This document shows positions 22,181 to 34,400 of a stretch of DNA of 64,000 bases, one piece after another. This stretch comes from Plasmopara viticola. Lineage: Eukaryota; Oomycota; Peronosporomycetes; Peronosporales; Peronosporaceae. Position 1 is the first letter of the stretch. Every line of letters begins with the position of its first letter. The stretch spans positions 186,001 to 250,000 of the forward strand of contig MBPM02000052.1 in the NCBI GenBank assembly GCA_001695595.3. The letters are read 5' to 3'. The notes under the pieces are model-generated. The model had not been told where the DNA came from, did not search any database, and saw only the letters and a program-made list of their open reading frames with translations. Made by a program: the position numbers and the translations under genes.

Positions 22181-24991
22181 CGCGTTTGCCTTGACGGATA
22201 AGAGATAATTAAAGAAGATTCTTTCACTTTCGGTCGTTTAACGGCCAAATATTGACCCACATCGCGCTCCCCGGAGCATTTATAGACGTTAATCAAAAAT
22301 GACAGGAGCTAAAGAAGATCAGCGTCATCATTTGTGTCGATAGAGATCTTTCCATGTTTCTGCAACATCATTGATCCTGCTTCGTTAAGCAGCAGTGTTT
22401 GTGATTTAGCTTTTGATGACGACTTTGTATTGCCTTTGCAATTTCTACAATTACATCGTCTACTATTGAAATGCTTAAGCAGACGATTGATTTTGATTGA
22501 GCTAGTCTCGTTACATTTTTTTACTGATTGAAGAATCTTAATCGTTTCGGCTCCACCTACAAATTCGCTTTTGAATCTATCGCTTTTTGTTTCCATACTC
22601 GGATTTTTTTCTACTTACCAGCGAGTACTTGCCTAGTTCGACAACCTCACATTCGATACCCTGATGCGGCTGTGTCTGCCACTCGACCGCTGCTGACATT
22701 GATGACTAACGAAGCTAGTCCGCTCGCTACTGAATTTGCGCGCAAATTTCCGGAGGCTTCAATCCTTTAAAATAGCGTCAATTTTTCGAAGGAACTTATT
22801 ACGTAAAAAAAATGTGGCGTGTGACATTTCCACTGAACGCAGTCAAGTGCAGGCTCGAATTCTTCAAACTATCCGAATGATATATATCAGCTTTGTTATT
22901 AAACAGTAATGCCGTTATTTCGCTGTAATCGTGTCTTGCAGCGACCATTTTGATGGTGTCGCTGATACTCCGACACGCATTGATTAATCGAAGTCGACTC
23001 TCAAATAGAGGGTGTCTAGCTTTAATGGGTCATAAAGGCTGTGGCTGCTTTGTTTTTGCAGTTCACGTAGATGGACCGCCATCAGGTAACGAACACTTCC
23101 GTACAGATTATAAATGCAGTCTCTTTTCCGTAGCATTGGTCTTGCATTGAGCCAATTGAGATAGACTCACGGCTCTTGCGAAGTGTTGTTGTCGGCAAAG
23201 CTCAGTCTAAGTAAGCTCGCAGACCTGTACAATCTTAAACAGTGTGGACCTGGCCAAAAAGTTGAAAAACTTTCATGGGGTAAAGCTAGCCAAAGATATG
23301 TGCCAAACATTATCGCATGACAATATCTTTCAGCTATCAAGAGTCGAGTAAGAACGAGTTTCATTAGAAAAATACTTGCCGATACGACTATCATCTTATA
23401 AGAACGCATAAGCCTCTTATGATCTCGTAAACAATTTATTGCGTGCTTTAATGCTTCGTCAAGCCCCATCCGTCGCCTCTGCTCCCTCATCCAAACTGTT
23501 ACGAATAAGACCGGTGCGAATGCTCATATTTTGCAAACAGACACGACGCTTCTGCGCTCTGGCTATCGAGAGCATCTAACTCAACATTTTAGATGTTTAG
23601 CAGGCGCAGACAAACAAGGTAATGTTCTAACATCAATAAAGGTGATTCTGATCGTAGATGGTCACGCCAAGGATCTCATGTATATTCCGGCAAATTTGAA
23701 ATTCGAAACAAATACACGGCTCATTTTAAGTGCCAGTTGCCTTTGTGTTGATCACCGAGCTTCTGGAAAGTAATACCTCGGTATCCTAATCGTTTCTTCT
23801 TGCAGATCGTGGAGATGCTTAAATCCTTTTGACCTTATAGATGGTCATGAGCTGCGCGATATTCACATTCTTTAAATTGCCGCCAAAGTCTGGAATACTA
23901 GTATACGCTTGACTACCACCGTCGTTGGTCTCAGCCATAGCCAGTCATTAGCCGACATATGTACGGTTAAATACTCACGACACTGACTCTGCAAATTATT
24001 GAAACTACATGCTTAGACTTGCATCATTAGCACAAGAGGGCATTGAGTTTTGAGTCACCAAGTAATTCCACCGTTAGTCATCATACTCGTATGACTTTGG
24101 ACTTTGCATGTTCCTGGAATAAGCGTCTGCTTTCCTATTGTTATTTTTCACATATGTGTTGATAGTGCTCTTTAATTATGCTAACACAGGCTTGTGTTTG
24201 ACCAATATGCTTGTTTTTTTTTACCTCTAGGCCTCATTTGGATCACTTCGTGGTGTTTACTTGAAAAATTCCTCTATGCCAGAATTGCCCTTTGATTGGA
24301 TCCGAGCGGACTTTAAAGAGAAAGACAATTGAGTACCTGTGACTTGATCTCTCCCACGCAATGCTCCAACATGTGTTTAAAGCAATTGCGCGACTATTCT
24401 ATACCGTTTGCTCCAGAAACGGGTAGTACACCCGAGGTAGCCCAAATTGGCTCCGCTGGCAAGACAAAATTGTGTAAAGTGGTCTTAAGCAGCAGCGTTA
24501 CTTGCAGCACTACCTGCTACTAAGCAGCAGAAACGCGGCACAGCGCTCGGTATCTACAAGCAGCGTCATATTCTAAAAATTAGGAAGCATAGGTTCCGGT
24601 AGCTAAGAAGTAGCGTCCATTGCTCGCAGATTTTTTGCCTTTAGATGAAAAAATATTTAGGAAGCTTCTCTGTTTGATGCACAAGCAACAGTCGTTTCAA
24701 TGGAGGATCAGCTTCTCTTCTGATTTATTAATTCGGCCCCAGTCACAATCGATCCTGTGCTCGCGGCATTTATACCAACTTCTTGAAAATCCGGGCTAAA
24801 TGCTAGAAACATACCCATCATTTCGAAAAACATTACATAAGAAAATGTATAGCCTTCAAAATGGGGGTGCTAGCTCCCCGTCATTAATGGCCTATGGTTG
24901 ACGCGCATCGTGGATGTTAAAGGAAAGGCATGAGCGATAAAGCGGTAATTCAGGTCGTCCTTCTTATATATAGCCATTTATAGGCTTTCTC
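22181..24991. other. Intergenic, no gene supported
   Basis: The longest open frame (23,167-23,490, minus, 107 codons) has no recognisable motif. A short cluster of AGCAG and GCAGC words occurs at 24,488-24,545. No RNA gene or repeat copy was recognised. Confidence 0.4.
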
Positions 24992-25091
24992 CTCCGGAAA
25001 ATTGTTTAGAGCCATTTCCACGGCTCAAGCTGACTTGAATTCTCCGGAAAGTTATGTAGAGCCATTTGCTTGGCTCAAACTGACTTAAATT
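24992..25091. repeat. Two-copy 50-bp tandem repeat
   Basis: Units at 24,992-25,041 and 25,042-25,091 start with CTCCGGAAA and end with TGACTT(G/A)AATT. They have the same length and differ by scattered substitutions, so the duplication is not very recent. Confidence 0.9.
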
Positions 25092-25248
25092 CAATTATTA
25101 GACTCTAATGTTGCTAACCAAAATAATTTCTGCTATGCTGGTTGCGGAAAGCTATGGTACATGGTCCGTGTCGGATTTTAAGAGGACGGTGAAGTAGACT
25201 ATCGTGTCGCCCGAGAGGTTTTTAAAAGGATTAGCCGCGCCTTTAGTG

Positions 25249-25323
25249 CATACAAAGCTCGACTTGAATTGTCTTGTCCAGTCCTAATTGCTGGACTAGA
25301 CAATTTAAGTCGAGCTATGTATG
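25249..25323. repeat. Near-perfect 33-bp inverted repeat
   Basis: Arms 25,249-25,281 and 25,291-25,323 are reverse complements with about three mismatches, around a 9-base spacer. The right arm continues the dispersed repeat also seen at 7,895, so the left arm looks like the added, inverted copy. Confidence 0.92.
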
Positions 25324-25415
25324 ATCTAGACTAAGGATACAAATATGCAGACCATGCAATTTCAGATTATTGGAGCATTAAAAGGCACCGTGACATCACT
25401 GCTAATCATCACTTT
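25291..25415. repeat. Dispersed repeat family E, copy 2
   Basis: TATGATCTAGACTAA, then TGCAGACCATGCAAT and GCATTAAAAGGCACCGTGACATC, parallel AGTATGATCTAGACTAA and the following 90 bases at 7,895-7,985. A retroelement relic. Confidence 0.5.
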
Positions 25416-26149
25416 GTGCCGCATATGTACAAAATGACATATGCATGAATCTGGAACGGATTTTGGAAAGCGCTAAAGTTCAAGGATTCAAAATTGTTGG
25501 CACGGCAAAGCACGAAACTGCATCGGTTCCCGAGATGGAAGCCGACCCGCTGTGTTACAAAAAGCGACCAAAATGACCTGCCATCCTTTACGATGACAAT
25601 TTTGGGTAGGTATCTCAGACTGAATTCTCTGCTTTACGAGCTCGATTTGTTAGAGTGCTTTTGAGGTGCTTGATTGATAAGATCACAGTAAAGTATGTGT
25701 AGACCGAGCAAGCAGACTAGGTTGTTGTAGATAGTTGACAGTGTGTGCATAAACGCCAAGTCGTTCGAGCTGCATGCTCCTACTCGATGAGTTTGCGCTG
25801 GGCAATGCCGATCGTGCTACACGCTGTCTTACGTAAATAGGTCAGCCAACCTTCTCGCAACCGTGTTCTGGTACCAGCTGTGCGGCTTGTTGATATCAAC
25901 CCCATACAATGTGTAAGAAAGTCAAAATCTTTGCGTCGGAACGATTTAGTACATTTTTAGATAAATGCAAACCTTACTCAGCACTCTACGACCGAATAAG
26001 TCCAGATTAGCGTGGAAACGAGCATACGGTAATGCAGTTGAATGAGGCAAATCATCGAAGCTAAGACAAGTATTCGGCTCTAGATAAAGTGTCACAACTT
26101 CTGTTTCAAGAGCTGCGAGACAAGTTTCTTACCTACCGAGACATGCGAC
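25416..26149. other. Intergenic, decayed sequence
   Basis: Protein-like but stop-broken sequence, probably continuing the retroelement relics on both sides. No intact gene. Confidence 0.35.
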
Positions 26150-26480
26150 TACGAGCGAAAGGCTTTTTAGCTGACCAAACACGGCCTGGAAACTACAAAG
26201 CTGTGGCGCACACTTCATTTCTAAGCAAAGTCAGCCGAAGCTAGTAGTGTAACGTTTTGCAAGTACATGAGCTGCGTCCGTCAGACACCGGTAACGAGAA
26301 ACGTTACAGCAAAGAGCGCTTATTTCGCCGCTTAATGCTAAAAAATTGCCCCCTCCCCTTTTTCTTGACAGCAAAGGCGAATGCTACTATTGCGTGAAGA
26401 GCGATCCTGTCGTGATCTTGTGAGTGTCTTGTAAAGCAGAGAAAACATGCTCGCTTACAATTTGCTTTGAGAATCATTAT
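26150..26480. repeat. Dispersed repeat family D, copy 1
   Basis: Collinear with 53,805-54,110: CGGCCTGGAAACTACAAAGC (26,182), CAGACACCGGTAACGAG (26,281), TTCTTGACA (26,361) and GTGTCTTGTAAAGCAGAGAAA (26,425). Both copies are interrupted by stops in every frame. Confidence 0.55.
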
Positions 26481-26914
26481 ATAATTTTTGTCACAATCGA
26501 GATACATTCTTTTGCGATATTGGTGGTCAGCCGAATTCAAAGTTGAGTGCGTAATAATGTAGCTCTTCTAGCACTGTTTAATCTGTATTGATATAATATA
26601 TGGTATATTAGTTCTGCGCAGCCAACAGATTGAGAAAAAGCGTGACCTCATACATGTAGCTAGTAACAGGAACAATAATTGCACAAGTCTCATTTGTGAT
26701 TTCTCTACATGTTTTGTCTTTCTTACGTGTAGGAGGGTATACGGTGGCAGAACAATACAGTTTAATTTGCAGCAAGACCATAAACAATTTACGTTATTTC
26801 TAATCTTAAGTACATTTTTTAACAAATTTTCACAGTCACGGCAGGAAAGTTTATCTTCTACCAATAGTTAGTCTCTCAAAGTTTGTATTATCAGATGAAA
26901 TGCGCACTGTATAT
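26481..26914. other. Intergenic, no gene supported
   Basis: A 98-codon minus-strand frame (26,568-26,864) has no motif. The last part is the presumed upstream region of effector gene 2. Confidence 0.35.
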
Positions 26915-26915
26915 C

Positions 26916-26924
26916 CTGGTATTA
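26916..26924 (+). promoter_or_regulatory. Candidate upstream motif of effector gene 2
   Basis: CTGGTATTA lies about 87 bases before the start codon and fits the loose pattern shared upstream of genes 1, 3 and 5. Functional meaning is inferred only. Confidence 0.25.
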
Positions 26925-27010
26925 TAGTCTGTACACTATCTCGGAAGGATAGTTTCCGTTTGTTTATGATCTAGCATTGCGATTCTCACCTCTTCACAAC
27001 CACTAGCTCC

Positions 27011-28354
27011 ATGTGGGGCGCGTATTACGTCATCACCGCGCTTCTTGTCGTCGCCAGCAGCCAAATAGCTGCAGAATCTAGCCACAACCTCCATGCCTAC
27101 GATCATGATGTCATAGCATCCGGTAATGCTGTCGTGAAGTCGCTGCCAAAACGATTGCAACGAGGAAGCCGTGACGTACACGACGACTTGGCTAATGAAG
27201 AGCGCTCTTTCTTTCCTACTTGGGCCACTTTGATTGAGGAGGGTGTAAGATCGATGTCACGCACTGCAGAGGCTGTCGAGGGTGCCACAGAGGCTGGGAA
27301 GGAGATGCCGCTCGTTGCAGGAGCTGGGATGGAGACGCCACGTGCTGCAGAAAGTGTGAAAAAGTTGCCACCTGCTGCAAATTCTGAGCCGGTACGGGCT
27401 AAAAAAGGTGCGAAGGCGGCGTTGGAAAAACATCTGCAATCATTTAGTAACCCCGCCGCCATCGGCGATGTTTCTCGCTATATATCCGGCCAAGAGATTA
27501 TCCGTATTCCAGAGTGGAATATCGACCTTGTAAACATAAAGCCGTTAGTTGTATTACACCAGCACGAAGGCAAAATTGATCCAATTCGTAAAGCATTTGC
27601 AGAACATTGCGCTCCGGATTTGAATCCGACTGCCGCAGAGACGTCTAATATTTTGAGCTCGATAAATTGGAGAATTGCAAAAAATGCGAAAGCCAAGCAC
27701 CGGCAAAATCTTATGGCCCAAGCGAAGCGGCAGGTGCTCACGGATCTGTCGGACATAGCATCACATGTCTATCCATTGTGGCAAAAGTGGGAAACACTGT
27801 CGACTCCGGTGAAGAACAACGTGCTGAATATTTTGCTGAATTTGCATTATCAGAGATGGGTGCGCTTGTTCAATACTTTTGAAAAACATCGGTCTGAGAT
27901 AATCAACCTGCCATCGAAGCTAAAGTTCCCCCTTGGTGACGACATAGGCACAAGCAATGCTCTTGCTCGATTCGGGCGCTTCCAAGCGCCCGAATCGTAT
28001 CCGTCTGAGCCACTTTATGCGGCAACGACGTCCAAAGGTGACCGCTCCGTCTTTACTCAAAGATCAAAGCGTACCTATGACGGCACGACCAGCCTTCCAT
28101 CTAAGCAACCGAAGATGCGGGGTTCGAAGTCGTTTACGCCACTTTTGACGAAATCGACGACCTTAAGCGACCATTCTGTCCCCACTAAAAAGTTGAGAGC
28201 TAGCTTTGGCGGCGCAAGCAGTGCTCTTGCCCCGCATAAGCAGCCGGAAGTGCACAATTCAAAGTCGTTGGCACCCGCCTCCGCTGCAATGACGCTCAAG
28301 GACAGTGACACGACTCTCAGCCTTGGTGGTATCTATGACAAAAACACTGGCTAA
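27011..28354 (+). CDS. Secreted RxLR-like effector with RLQR tetrad (gene 2)
   Basis: This 447-residue protein has a signal segment to about residue 21 and aligns without gaps to gene 1 through residue 90. The RxLR position holds RLQR (48-51), so the leucine is replaced by glutamine, while EER (63-65) and its DDLANEERSF context are intact. Decapeptide repeats occupy 81-90 and 98-127, interrupted by a seven-residue insertion. The helical core (about 177-300) has LWQKW (256-260) and HYQRWV (279-284). A basic cluster QRSKRT (350-355) may be a nuclear localisation signal. The tail ends TTLSLGGIY with the usual family stop, lacking the first leucine of LxLxL. A perfect DNA palindrome at 27,968-27,997 rewrites residues 320-329 without changing length. 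No LINE-derived insertion lies close to this gene, unlike the other four. Delivery into host cells despite the altered tetrad is plausible but untested. Confidence 0.92.
   Translation: MWGAYYVITALLVVASSQIAAESSHNLHAYDHDVIASGNAVVKSLPKRLQRGSRDVHDDLANEERSFFPTWATLIEEGVRSMSRTAEAVEGATEAGKEMPLVAGAGMETPRAAESVKKLPPAANSEPVRAKKGAKAALEKHLQSFSNPAAIGDVSRYISGQEIIRIPEWNIDLVNIKPLVVLHQHEGKIDPIRKAFAEHCAPDLNPTAAETSNILSSINWRIAKNAKAKHRQNLMAQAKRQVLTDLSDIASHVYPLWQKWETLSTPVKNNVLNILLNLHYQRWVRLFNTFEKHRSEIINLPSKLKFPLGDDIGTSNALARFGRFQAPESYPSEPLYAATTSKGDRSVFTQRSKRTYDGTTSLPSKQPKMRGSKSFTPLLTKSTTLSDHSVPTKKLRASFGGASSALAPHKQPEVHNSKSLAPASAAMTLKDSDTTLSLGGIYDKNTG
27968..27997. repeat. Perfect 14-bp palindrome inside effector gene 2
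   Basis: Arms 27,968-27,981 and 27,984-27,997 are exact reverse complements around a CC centre. The paralogues have unrelated, non-palindromic sequence at the same alignment position and the same length. Confidence 0.95.
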
Positions 28355-29159
28355 GCTCCATGTGTGAAAGTATTTTGGTCTCATTGACATGACGGTCAAA
28401 TTTTTTTACGGAACAAGGTCGAGTGAATAGAACATTTTGATGGTTGATGAAGTAGCTAAAAGCAAAAGAAGGTTAGGGGAGCCACTCTCGTAATTAATCA
28501 CTCACCCATCCCTTTAGAAACACCATAGGAAATAAATCGTCATAACAAATCAAACGCAAACCTTAAGAAAATAAATTCTTGAGAGCGTGACAAAATGTAG
28601 CCATGAAAACACCAAAAACTGATTTTAATGTGAAAATATTCTCAACGAGACAATGCATACTCAAGAGATTACTCTTGTATTTTGGGTATCCGAAAGTCTC
28701 CTGTTCGTCCTCGGCAGCATGTGGCGCCAATGCTCTATCGGTGGAAAGACGCGACAATGTACAAGCGATGAGTCGAGACTTTCACAGTCACCAATGATAT
28801 ATTCTTGCGACTCGGAGGAGATGATTAAACTGTCGGGAATACTGAAAAGCACGAGTAAGCGACGGACTGTCTTGTTCGTCACACTTTCCAATCAAGCCGA
28901 TTAATTTATAAGCACAGCGTGAGCACCAAGACTCGTGTGAGCAGCATGTCATCGATAAAACAATTGGATACGTCTTACGACCACTATTATATGCGTTGCC
29001 AAGCCATCGTCTCGACGATACTTCGTCTCGACATGCCATACCGCATGCGAGTCTCTGTTACCGCACAGCCAGTAAATACTTTAACGCAAGAGACCCTTGG
29101 TCGGTAGCAGCAATTATCATCGTAACGTGTATTCCAAACACCTCAAATCGTGCTTTTTG
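28355..29159. other. Intergenic, 3' side of effector gene 2
   Basis: CATGACGGTCAAATT at 28,388-28,402 resembles sequence after the dead effector copy (about 46,500). Overlapping short frames at 28,560-29,040 have no motif. Confidence 0.35.
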
Positions 29160-29760
29160 GATCTAATACACTTTCGAGATGCTCTTCTCAACACACAAGT
29201 GAACAGATTGAGGTGGTTTATTTCCCTTCTCGCTCGCTCTTTTCACTTGATATGCAATGATGTTAGAGACAATGCGTTTTTTACCGACATGTTTCGGTCC
29301 CAATACAATTGTAGGATGTACGATTGCCAGCCAGTGGCCACGTATCGAACGCAACAGTGCCCATGTCAAGACAACCGGCACGCTTTGTACACATACGTGA
29401 CCTGAATCGCCATCGTATTTAGTTCGTATCTTCTCTTCTTGTTCTTCTTCGTGGGGCCAGTGGATCGTTTGACTTAATAAATCGACGACAGCACCAGCAA
29501 CCGCCGCGGCACTGCCGTAAATCTCAAACTGCGTACGCTGGACCATAACGTTCATACCTTTAAACACTGGGGTGCGATCAAAAGATAATAGTGCCAAGTC
29601 CACGACTTTTTTGTCGCCATAAGGACAAGTCCTTGGCCAATGACGTGGCGAAATGCGTCCAAGGTGTCGACAGCACCATCGATCGTAGTGTGATGCAGTC
29701 CTGAGATGCACGCTAGACCATTCTAGATGCTAACATCAGTAAGTGATTGCAGCTTAGAGA
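29160..29760 (-). pseudogene. Decayed protein gene, unrecognised
   Basis: A 182-codon minus-strand open frame (29,163-29,711) has a natural-looking protein composition: DKKVVDLALLSFDRTPVFKG, then a glycine- and valine-rich helix, an acidic stretch, YDGDSGHVCVQSVPV and GPKHVGKKRIVSN. Upstream of it (about 29,640-29,700) a different register reads DGAVDTLDAFRHVIGQGLV, which appears to be the natural continuation, so a frameshift near 29,630 is likely. The GC content is higher than nearby. I cannot name the family. It may be a host gene or a transposon relic. Confidence 0.35.
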
Positions 29761-30969
29761 CACTTTTGTGTCATCGGCGAGCTTCATGCAGCCGAAAAGC
29801 TGCTAGTCCTTCCGAGTCCTCCGACGCGTTGCGGTGCTTAATGGACAAGACTGCATTAGCTACGTCAAGATGACGACGTGATGAATAACTGCAAGAAGTT
29901 TGACGCTGCTGGACTAGCAGAATCTGTGACATAAGAACGCAGGCAAACCTTTCAACAGTCATACGAGTTGTAATTTTTTATTATAACCGGGATTAAGACA
30001 AACATTGTAGTCAATAGTATTCAGAATGTTCATTGTAGTGTTGCTTTCCTTTTAGCCAATCGGAGCACACCGATAGTGCAATTTGGAATGTGAATAGCGA
30101 ACAACTTTTTTTGCCGGAGGTTGTAATGCGAACCCCTACCCATTCTTGGAAAACAAGTTGTTGCAAAGACGCAAATAGCAGTATATAATTTACAATCAAG
30201 TATTTGTTTTAGTACTCAAGACTTGTGAGCGTATATTTAAAAGATAAAAGCCCATATTCGAAGACCATCGGTCATGTATGCTAAAAAGTAAAGCTCATCA
30301 CCACCCCATTCTGACATCGACATTAAATTTGTTATCGACATCAATATCAATCTGAACGTTATCGACATCAAATTCGTGTTTGGCTGGCTTCAAGGGAGGC
30401 TACCGTTGTCAGATCCTGCGTGTGGCTCGCATTTCGGGCCATCAAAAATATTTCCATTCGTTGGTAATGCCCACGTTGTCAAGGTTGATCGTAGGAGGAG
30501 CAACAGGAGGTGCTGCAGCCACAGTAGCCACAGGAGGTTGGCATCAAGATCGTATGGTGTACCCAGGCTGTCTACACCATCCACACCTTCTCTGTGGGCG
30601 CGGAGGCCTCGACATGCATGAACTGCAACATCTCTCGCTGCGAGGAGCTCTGTGATGCTCTTGGTCTCCCGCAAGCGCTAATTAGATCCATTACCGCGCA
30701 ATATCGTGGATTTCGGACTTCCGCAGTCGGGAGAAAGTGAATACGATCCATGATTGTTCAACGACGAAAGGCAGCTGCTTTTCGAACTCTTCCGTGAGCA
30801 CCTAAACGAGTCCTCGATGCTCTGCAATTCGACTTTCTGCAGCTGTAATTGAGGTCGATTTGACTGTTCCAACCATTAAAACACGTCGAAACCTTCCCAC
30901 ACCAAGGAAGAATACCCGGTGCTGTTTGTCGACGTACCTAAACAGCTCGCAGCAGCAAAAAGACGAGCT
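29761..30969. other. Intergenic with short direct repeats
   Basis: At 30,312-30,378 the phrase ATCGACAT(T/C)AAATT(T/C) is repeated about three times. The GC-rich part at 30,380-30,670 has open frames on both strands, including a glycine- and alanine-rich one, but none is recognisable. Confidence 0.35.
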
Positions 30970-31480
30970 TTATGCTGCGCGTATGCAGACTTCAGTTCCT
31001 CTACAGAAGTTTTTTTTATAACGTTGGAAAAGACACTGTCATATCTAATGTCAGCGATTGCGCGCTCCTATGTAATTTCGTGCTTGATGATGGCCAACTG
31101 CCCGTCGAAGGCAAGCCAACAAGCACTGTCCACTGTCAGAAGATAGCCTATCGAGCATTTGATCCAGATTTTAAGAGCTACATGCTCGCTTCCAGTTCTC
31201 GGCGTGCTTGCATGATTGAATTGCTACTCCTCACGCATTACAGAAGCCACAACTCTGTCCATGTAAATCAAGAAGGTGTCCTTCAAGTAATTAATGACAT
31301 AACGTTGCACTTATTTGTGCATTGCCGCCAGTTCTTGGTCATATTTGTCTTGGCCATCGCACTGGCCGACATTTGTCCAAGTCTTGAGCAGATTTTTTGA
31401 AAGCATTGTCCGAGGCAAAGATTTCGCGAGCTTTGGCAATTATGTTGATGGTGATGTGCCCGTGGCAAAGAAGAAAGTTG
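30970..31480 (+). pseudogene. Decayed protein gene, unrecognised
   Basis: A 142-codon plus-strand frame reads as a real protein fragment: VISNVSDCALLCNFVLDDGQ, then RAFDPDFKSYMLASSSRRAC and ELLLLTHYRSHNSVHVNQEG, followed by a strongly hydrophobic segment (about residues 115-135) that could be a membrane helix. It ends at a stop near 31,400; a similar-looking continuation follows in another frame (SIVRGKDFASFGNY, about 31,406-31,450). Upstream, yet another register seems natural (DELYAARMQTSVPLQKFF). The pattern fits a gene broken by at least two frameshifts. Function unknown. Confidence 0.35.
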
Positions 31481-34400
31481 GCTCTAGAAAAAAACTGTAT
31501 CAAGTGTGCGCATCATAGTCGGATCGCGATTGTCACAAAAGTTGCTGGAGTCAAAGCAAAGTCTTGAATAAGTCCCCGAATCGTAAGCAATGCCCAGAAG
31601 TACTTGTGTATGTGTTCAGCCTCCATAAGCAATACGCAAAGCTATAGGCCTGGTTGGTGGCGTTTACACTCACAAGGTGCAGTAGCGAAAGGCCGACTGG
31701 ATTGGTCTTGTACGTTGCATAAATAAGTCAAACCTCTTCTGCCGAAAACCTGGTGGAATCCACCTTGGCAGACGTGGACAATCAAAAGGTGAGTATTTTT
31801 TCTTTGTCTGTCAAATTAGCAATAAAAATAGAGCTTCGGAGCCTCTCAGGGGATCGAGAAGTGCTTTTAGGGAGGATAGACCAGCCAGGATGTGGCGGCG
31901 CTCAGCCGGAGCAATGTCAAATATATCTTGAGGTGGTATGACAACATTGTTCTCAAGGTTAAAGTCAGTTACGACTACGTGAGGGCTTTGTACTTGTTCG
32001 CACAAGACCAAGGACCTTCCGCAAATCAGCTGAACCCAGTGTGCGGCCCTGGGTGTTCTTGTAAATAGAGGCCTATTTTTCGTACCATACTTGATTTACC
32101 AGGTATACTATTCTATCGCTGCTTTGTCTCAAAGTACCATGCAGCTGCGCACACGAGAAAGTTGTTGTTGTTCTCGACCATAAGATGTTTCAGAAGATGC
32201 GCAAGTGCAGACAGAGTGCTTGGCTTAATGTCGCCATCTTAGCGATCACCAACGCGGCTGAAACGCCTGACACGAGAAACAAACTTTTTGATTGAAGCTC
32301 TTGCTACAAAGCGCGGCAAGCATGCTCTATTTTTAGAGTTAGTTTTAACGTCCACAGTAGCTAAATGTCGAGTAATATTATCAAGTAAAGCATCCATCAT
32401 AGCACGTACGATCATATTAATTTTCGTACAAAGCAATCTAACACTTTCTTGTGCGGCTTTCATTACATTACGACTTGTTTAGCCACAGCCAATCACGGGC
32501 CGAGAAAGCATGGGTAGGGGTGCTGTGTAAAAGCCTATGGGCTTTCAAACAAAATCCTATGGGCATCGCAATACGAATCTTTAGCACTAGAAAAAAGCGT
32601 CTGTAAATATAATTGCGTCTTGTACCACCACTTTTAGCTAGTCATATATTACAAATAAAATAGCATTTAATCAACATACGTTGTTGTTTGCTTGCTTTTA
32701 ACTATAGAAGCTGACACTAAAGGCGTCTATCCTTCAACTGAGGTCATCTGATTAGTCAAATTGCCTATTCACGGTGCAAAGTAAACGACTTTATTTGCGA
32801 TAAGTTTTTGTCGTATTTGAGATTAGATTTGTCATTTAAGATCGTTAAGACTTATGCCGAGATAATTTCAAAACCAGAAGCTGAAATTATAGAATTTATG
32901 ACTACACCGCCTTTTTAAGAAACTGACTTGAAAAGAAATTAATTTCATTTGATTAGAAGTATAAATTATTTCTTGTATACCTCACAAGTATGTTGCCAAG
33001 ACCCCTCCGTAAATCTAAGCCATTGGTTTTGCTAGAAAGATCATATTCTTTTGCATTACGATTTTACTAGCTTAATCAATACACTAAGATTATACTAATG
33101 GAACCGATCGTTTAGATTTGATGCAGGGATCGGTACGATATGAAGCCAAGACAATATGACAGACTTGACCATTGTGGCTTTAACAGATACCCTGTGGAAG
33201 CAGATGAATAATTTGCTGCGTTTCCTGACAAATAAAAACTAAGCTCTCATTCCAACTTCAAATCTATGGTGAACATGTACGAGTTATCGTACTTTAAGGA
33301 AGTTATAGGATATTTGGTCAATCTTGTAAAGACTTCCATCAAATCACATGCGCTTCTACGGAAGTTACTTTATTTAGTAATGCTGTAAACGATTTCTCTC
33401 AGAATAAATGAATTAATCTAAATCTACTTACATAACATTTAAGCTTATAGAGCTTAATCTATCTTCCAGAGACATGCAGATAGCGTTATGCGATCATCTA
33501 AAGACCATAATCACATTTTTTATAAGTGAAATATCACAACAGCTCGGTGGCTTTTGTAGTCCTTGTACATGTGAGTCCTTCGCTTTGGTCCTCGATGAGA
33601 ATTGGCCCGTTAAAGTAAGCAAATATTTGTTTGCACAGCAGCACAACACTATCAACGCATGTCTGCGGTTTCTCTTTAACGATCAGCATGCTCTGTCAAA
33701 TATCCTTAAGCTGAAATAGAATATTTTTTTAGTGGCTCCTAAATCGGATGCACTGCTCAACCCAAAGATGCTTTCGGAAAATACAAAAGCCTTAAAAGGG
33801 ACGGGAGGAGACTTTCTTCTGCAAGGGTCCAAAAAATTCGAAACGACCAATTTTTCTCCCGTGTTGCGAACGCTTAAAGATTGATAGACGAGCACGAAGA
33901 AAGCATTAGTATTTAAGAAGCGGAATTTCCCAGCGACTTTAAGCTTGCGAGTCCAATGGCGCAAGATGTTTTGCCGCTCGAATTCTCTTGCTGTGTACGT
34001 TCACGATTTTTAAAGCCCAATAGAGTAAGAACGGGCTAAGTAAGCGGAGTGTGCAGCTCGAAATTTGCTGTGATTTGAGGAAATCGTGAAAGTAGCATAC
34101 ATAACTTACAGTATTACCCTTTGTTTGAAACTTAGCTGTCTCATGCGCTAAGCGCGCCAAGGCTCGGGTAATCGAGACCTTTCGGTCAAGAAGTCGATGA
34201 GTATAACACAAGAAAAGGCAGCTTTTAGAGAAAGCGTACGTTCTTTAACTAAGTTTTGTTTAGGTCTTTTAAGTTCGAAAGGAGATCGATAGAGTAGATT
34301 GTGCTTGCATGTACAGCTTGCAGGCTTGTTGATAAAGTCGTGACGGGTCACAGTAAACCAAAGACTATCCTTATCGAATTATGGCGTCTTACTGCTAGCT

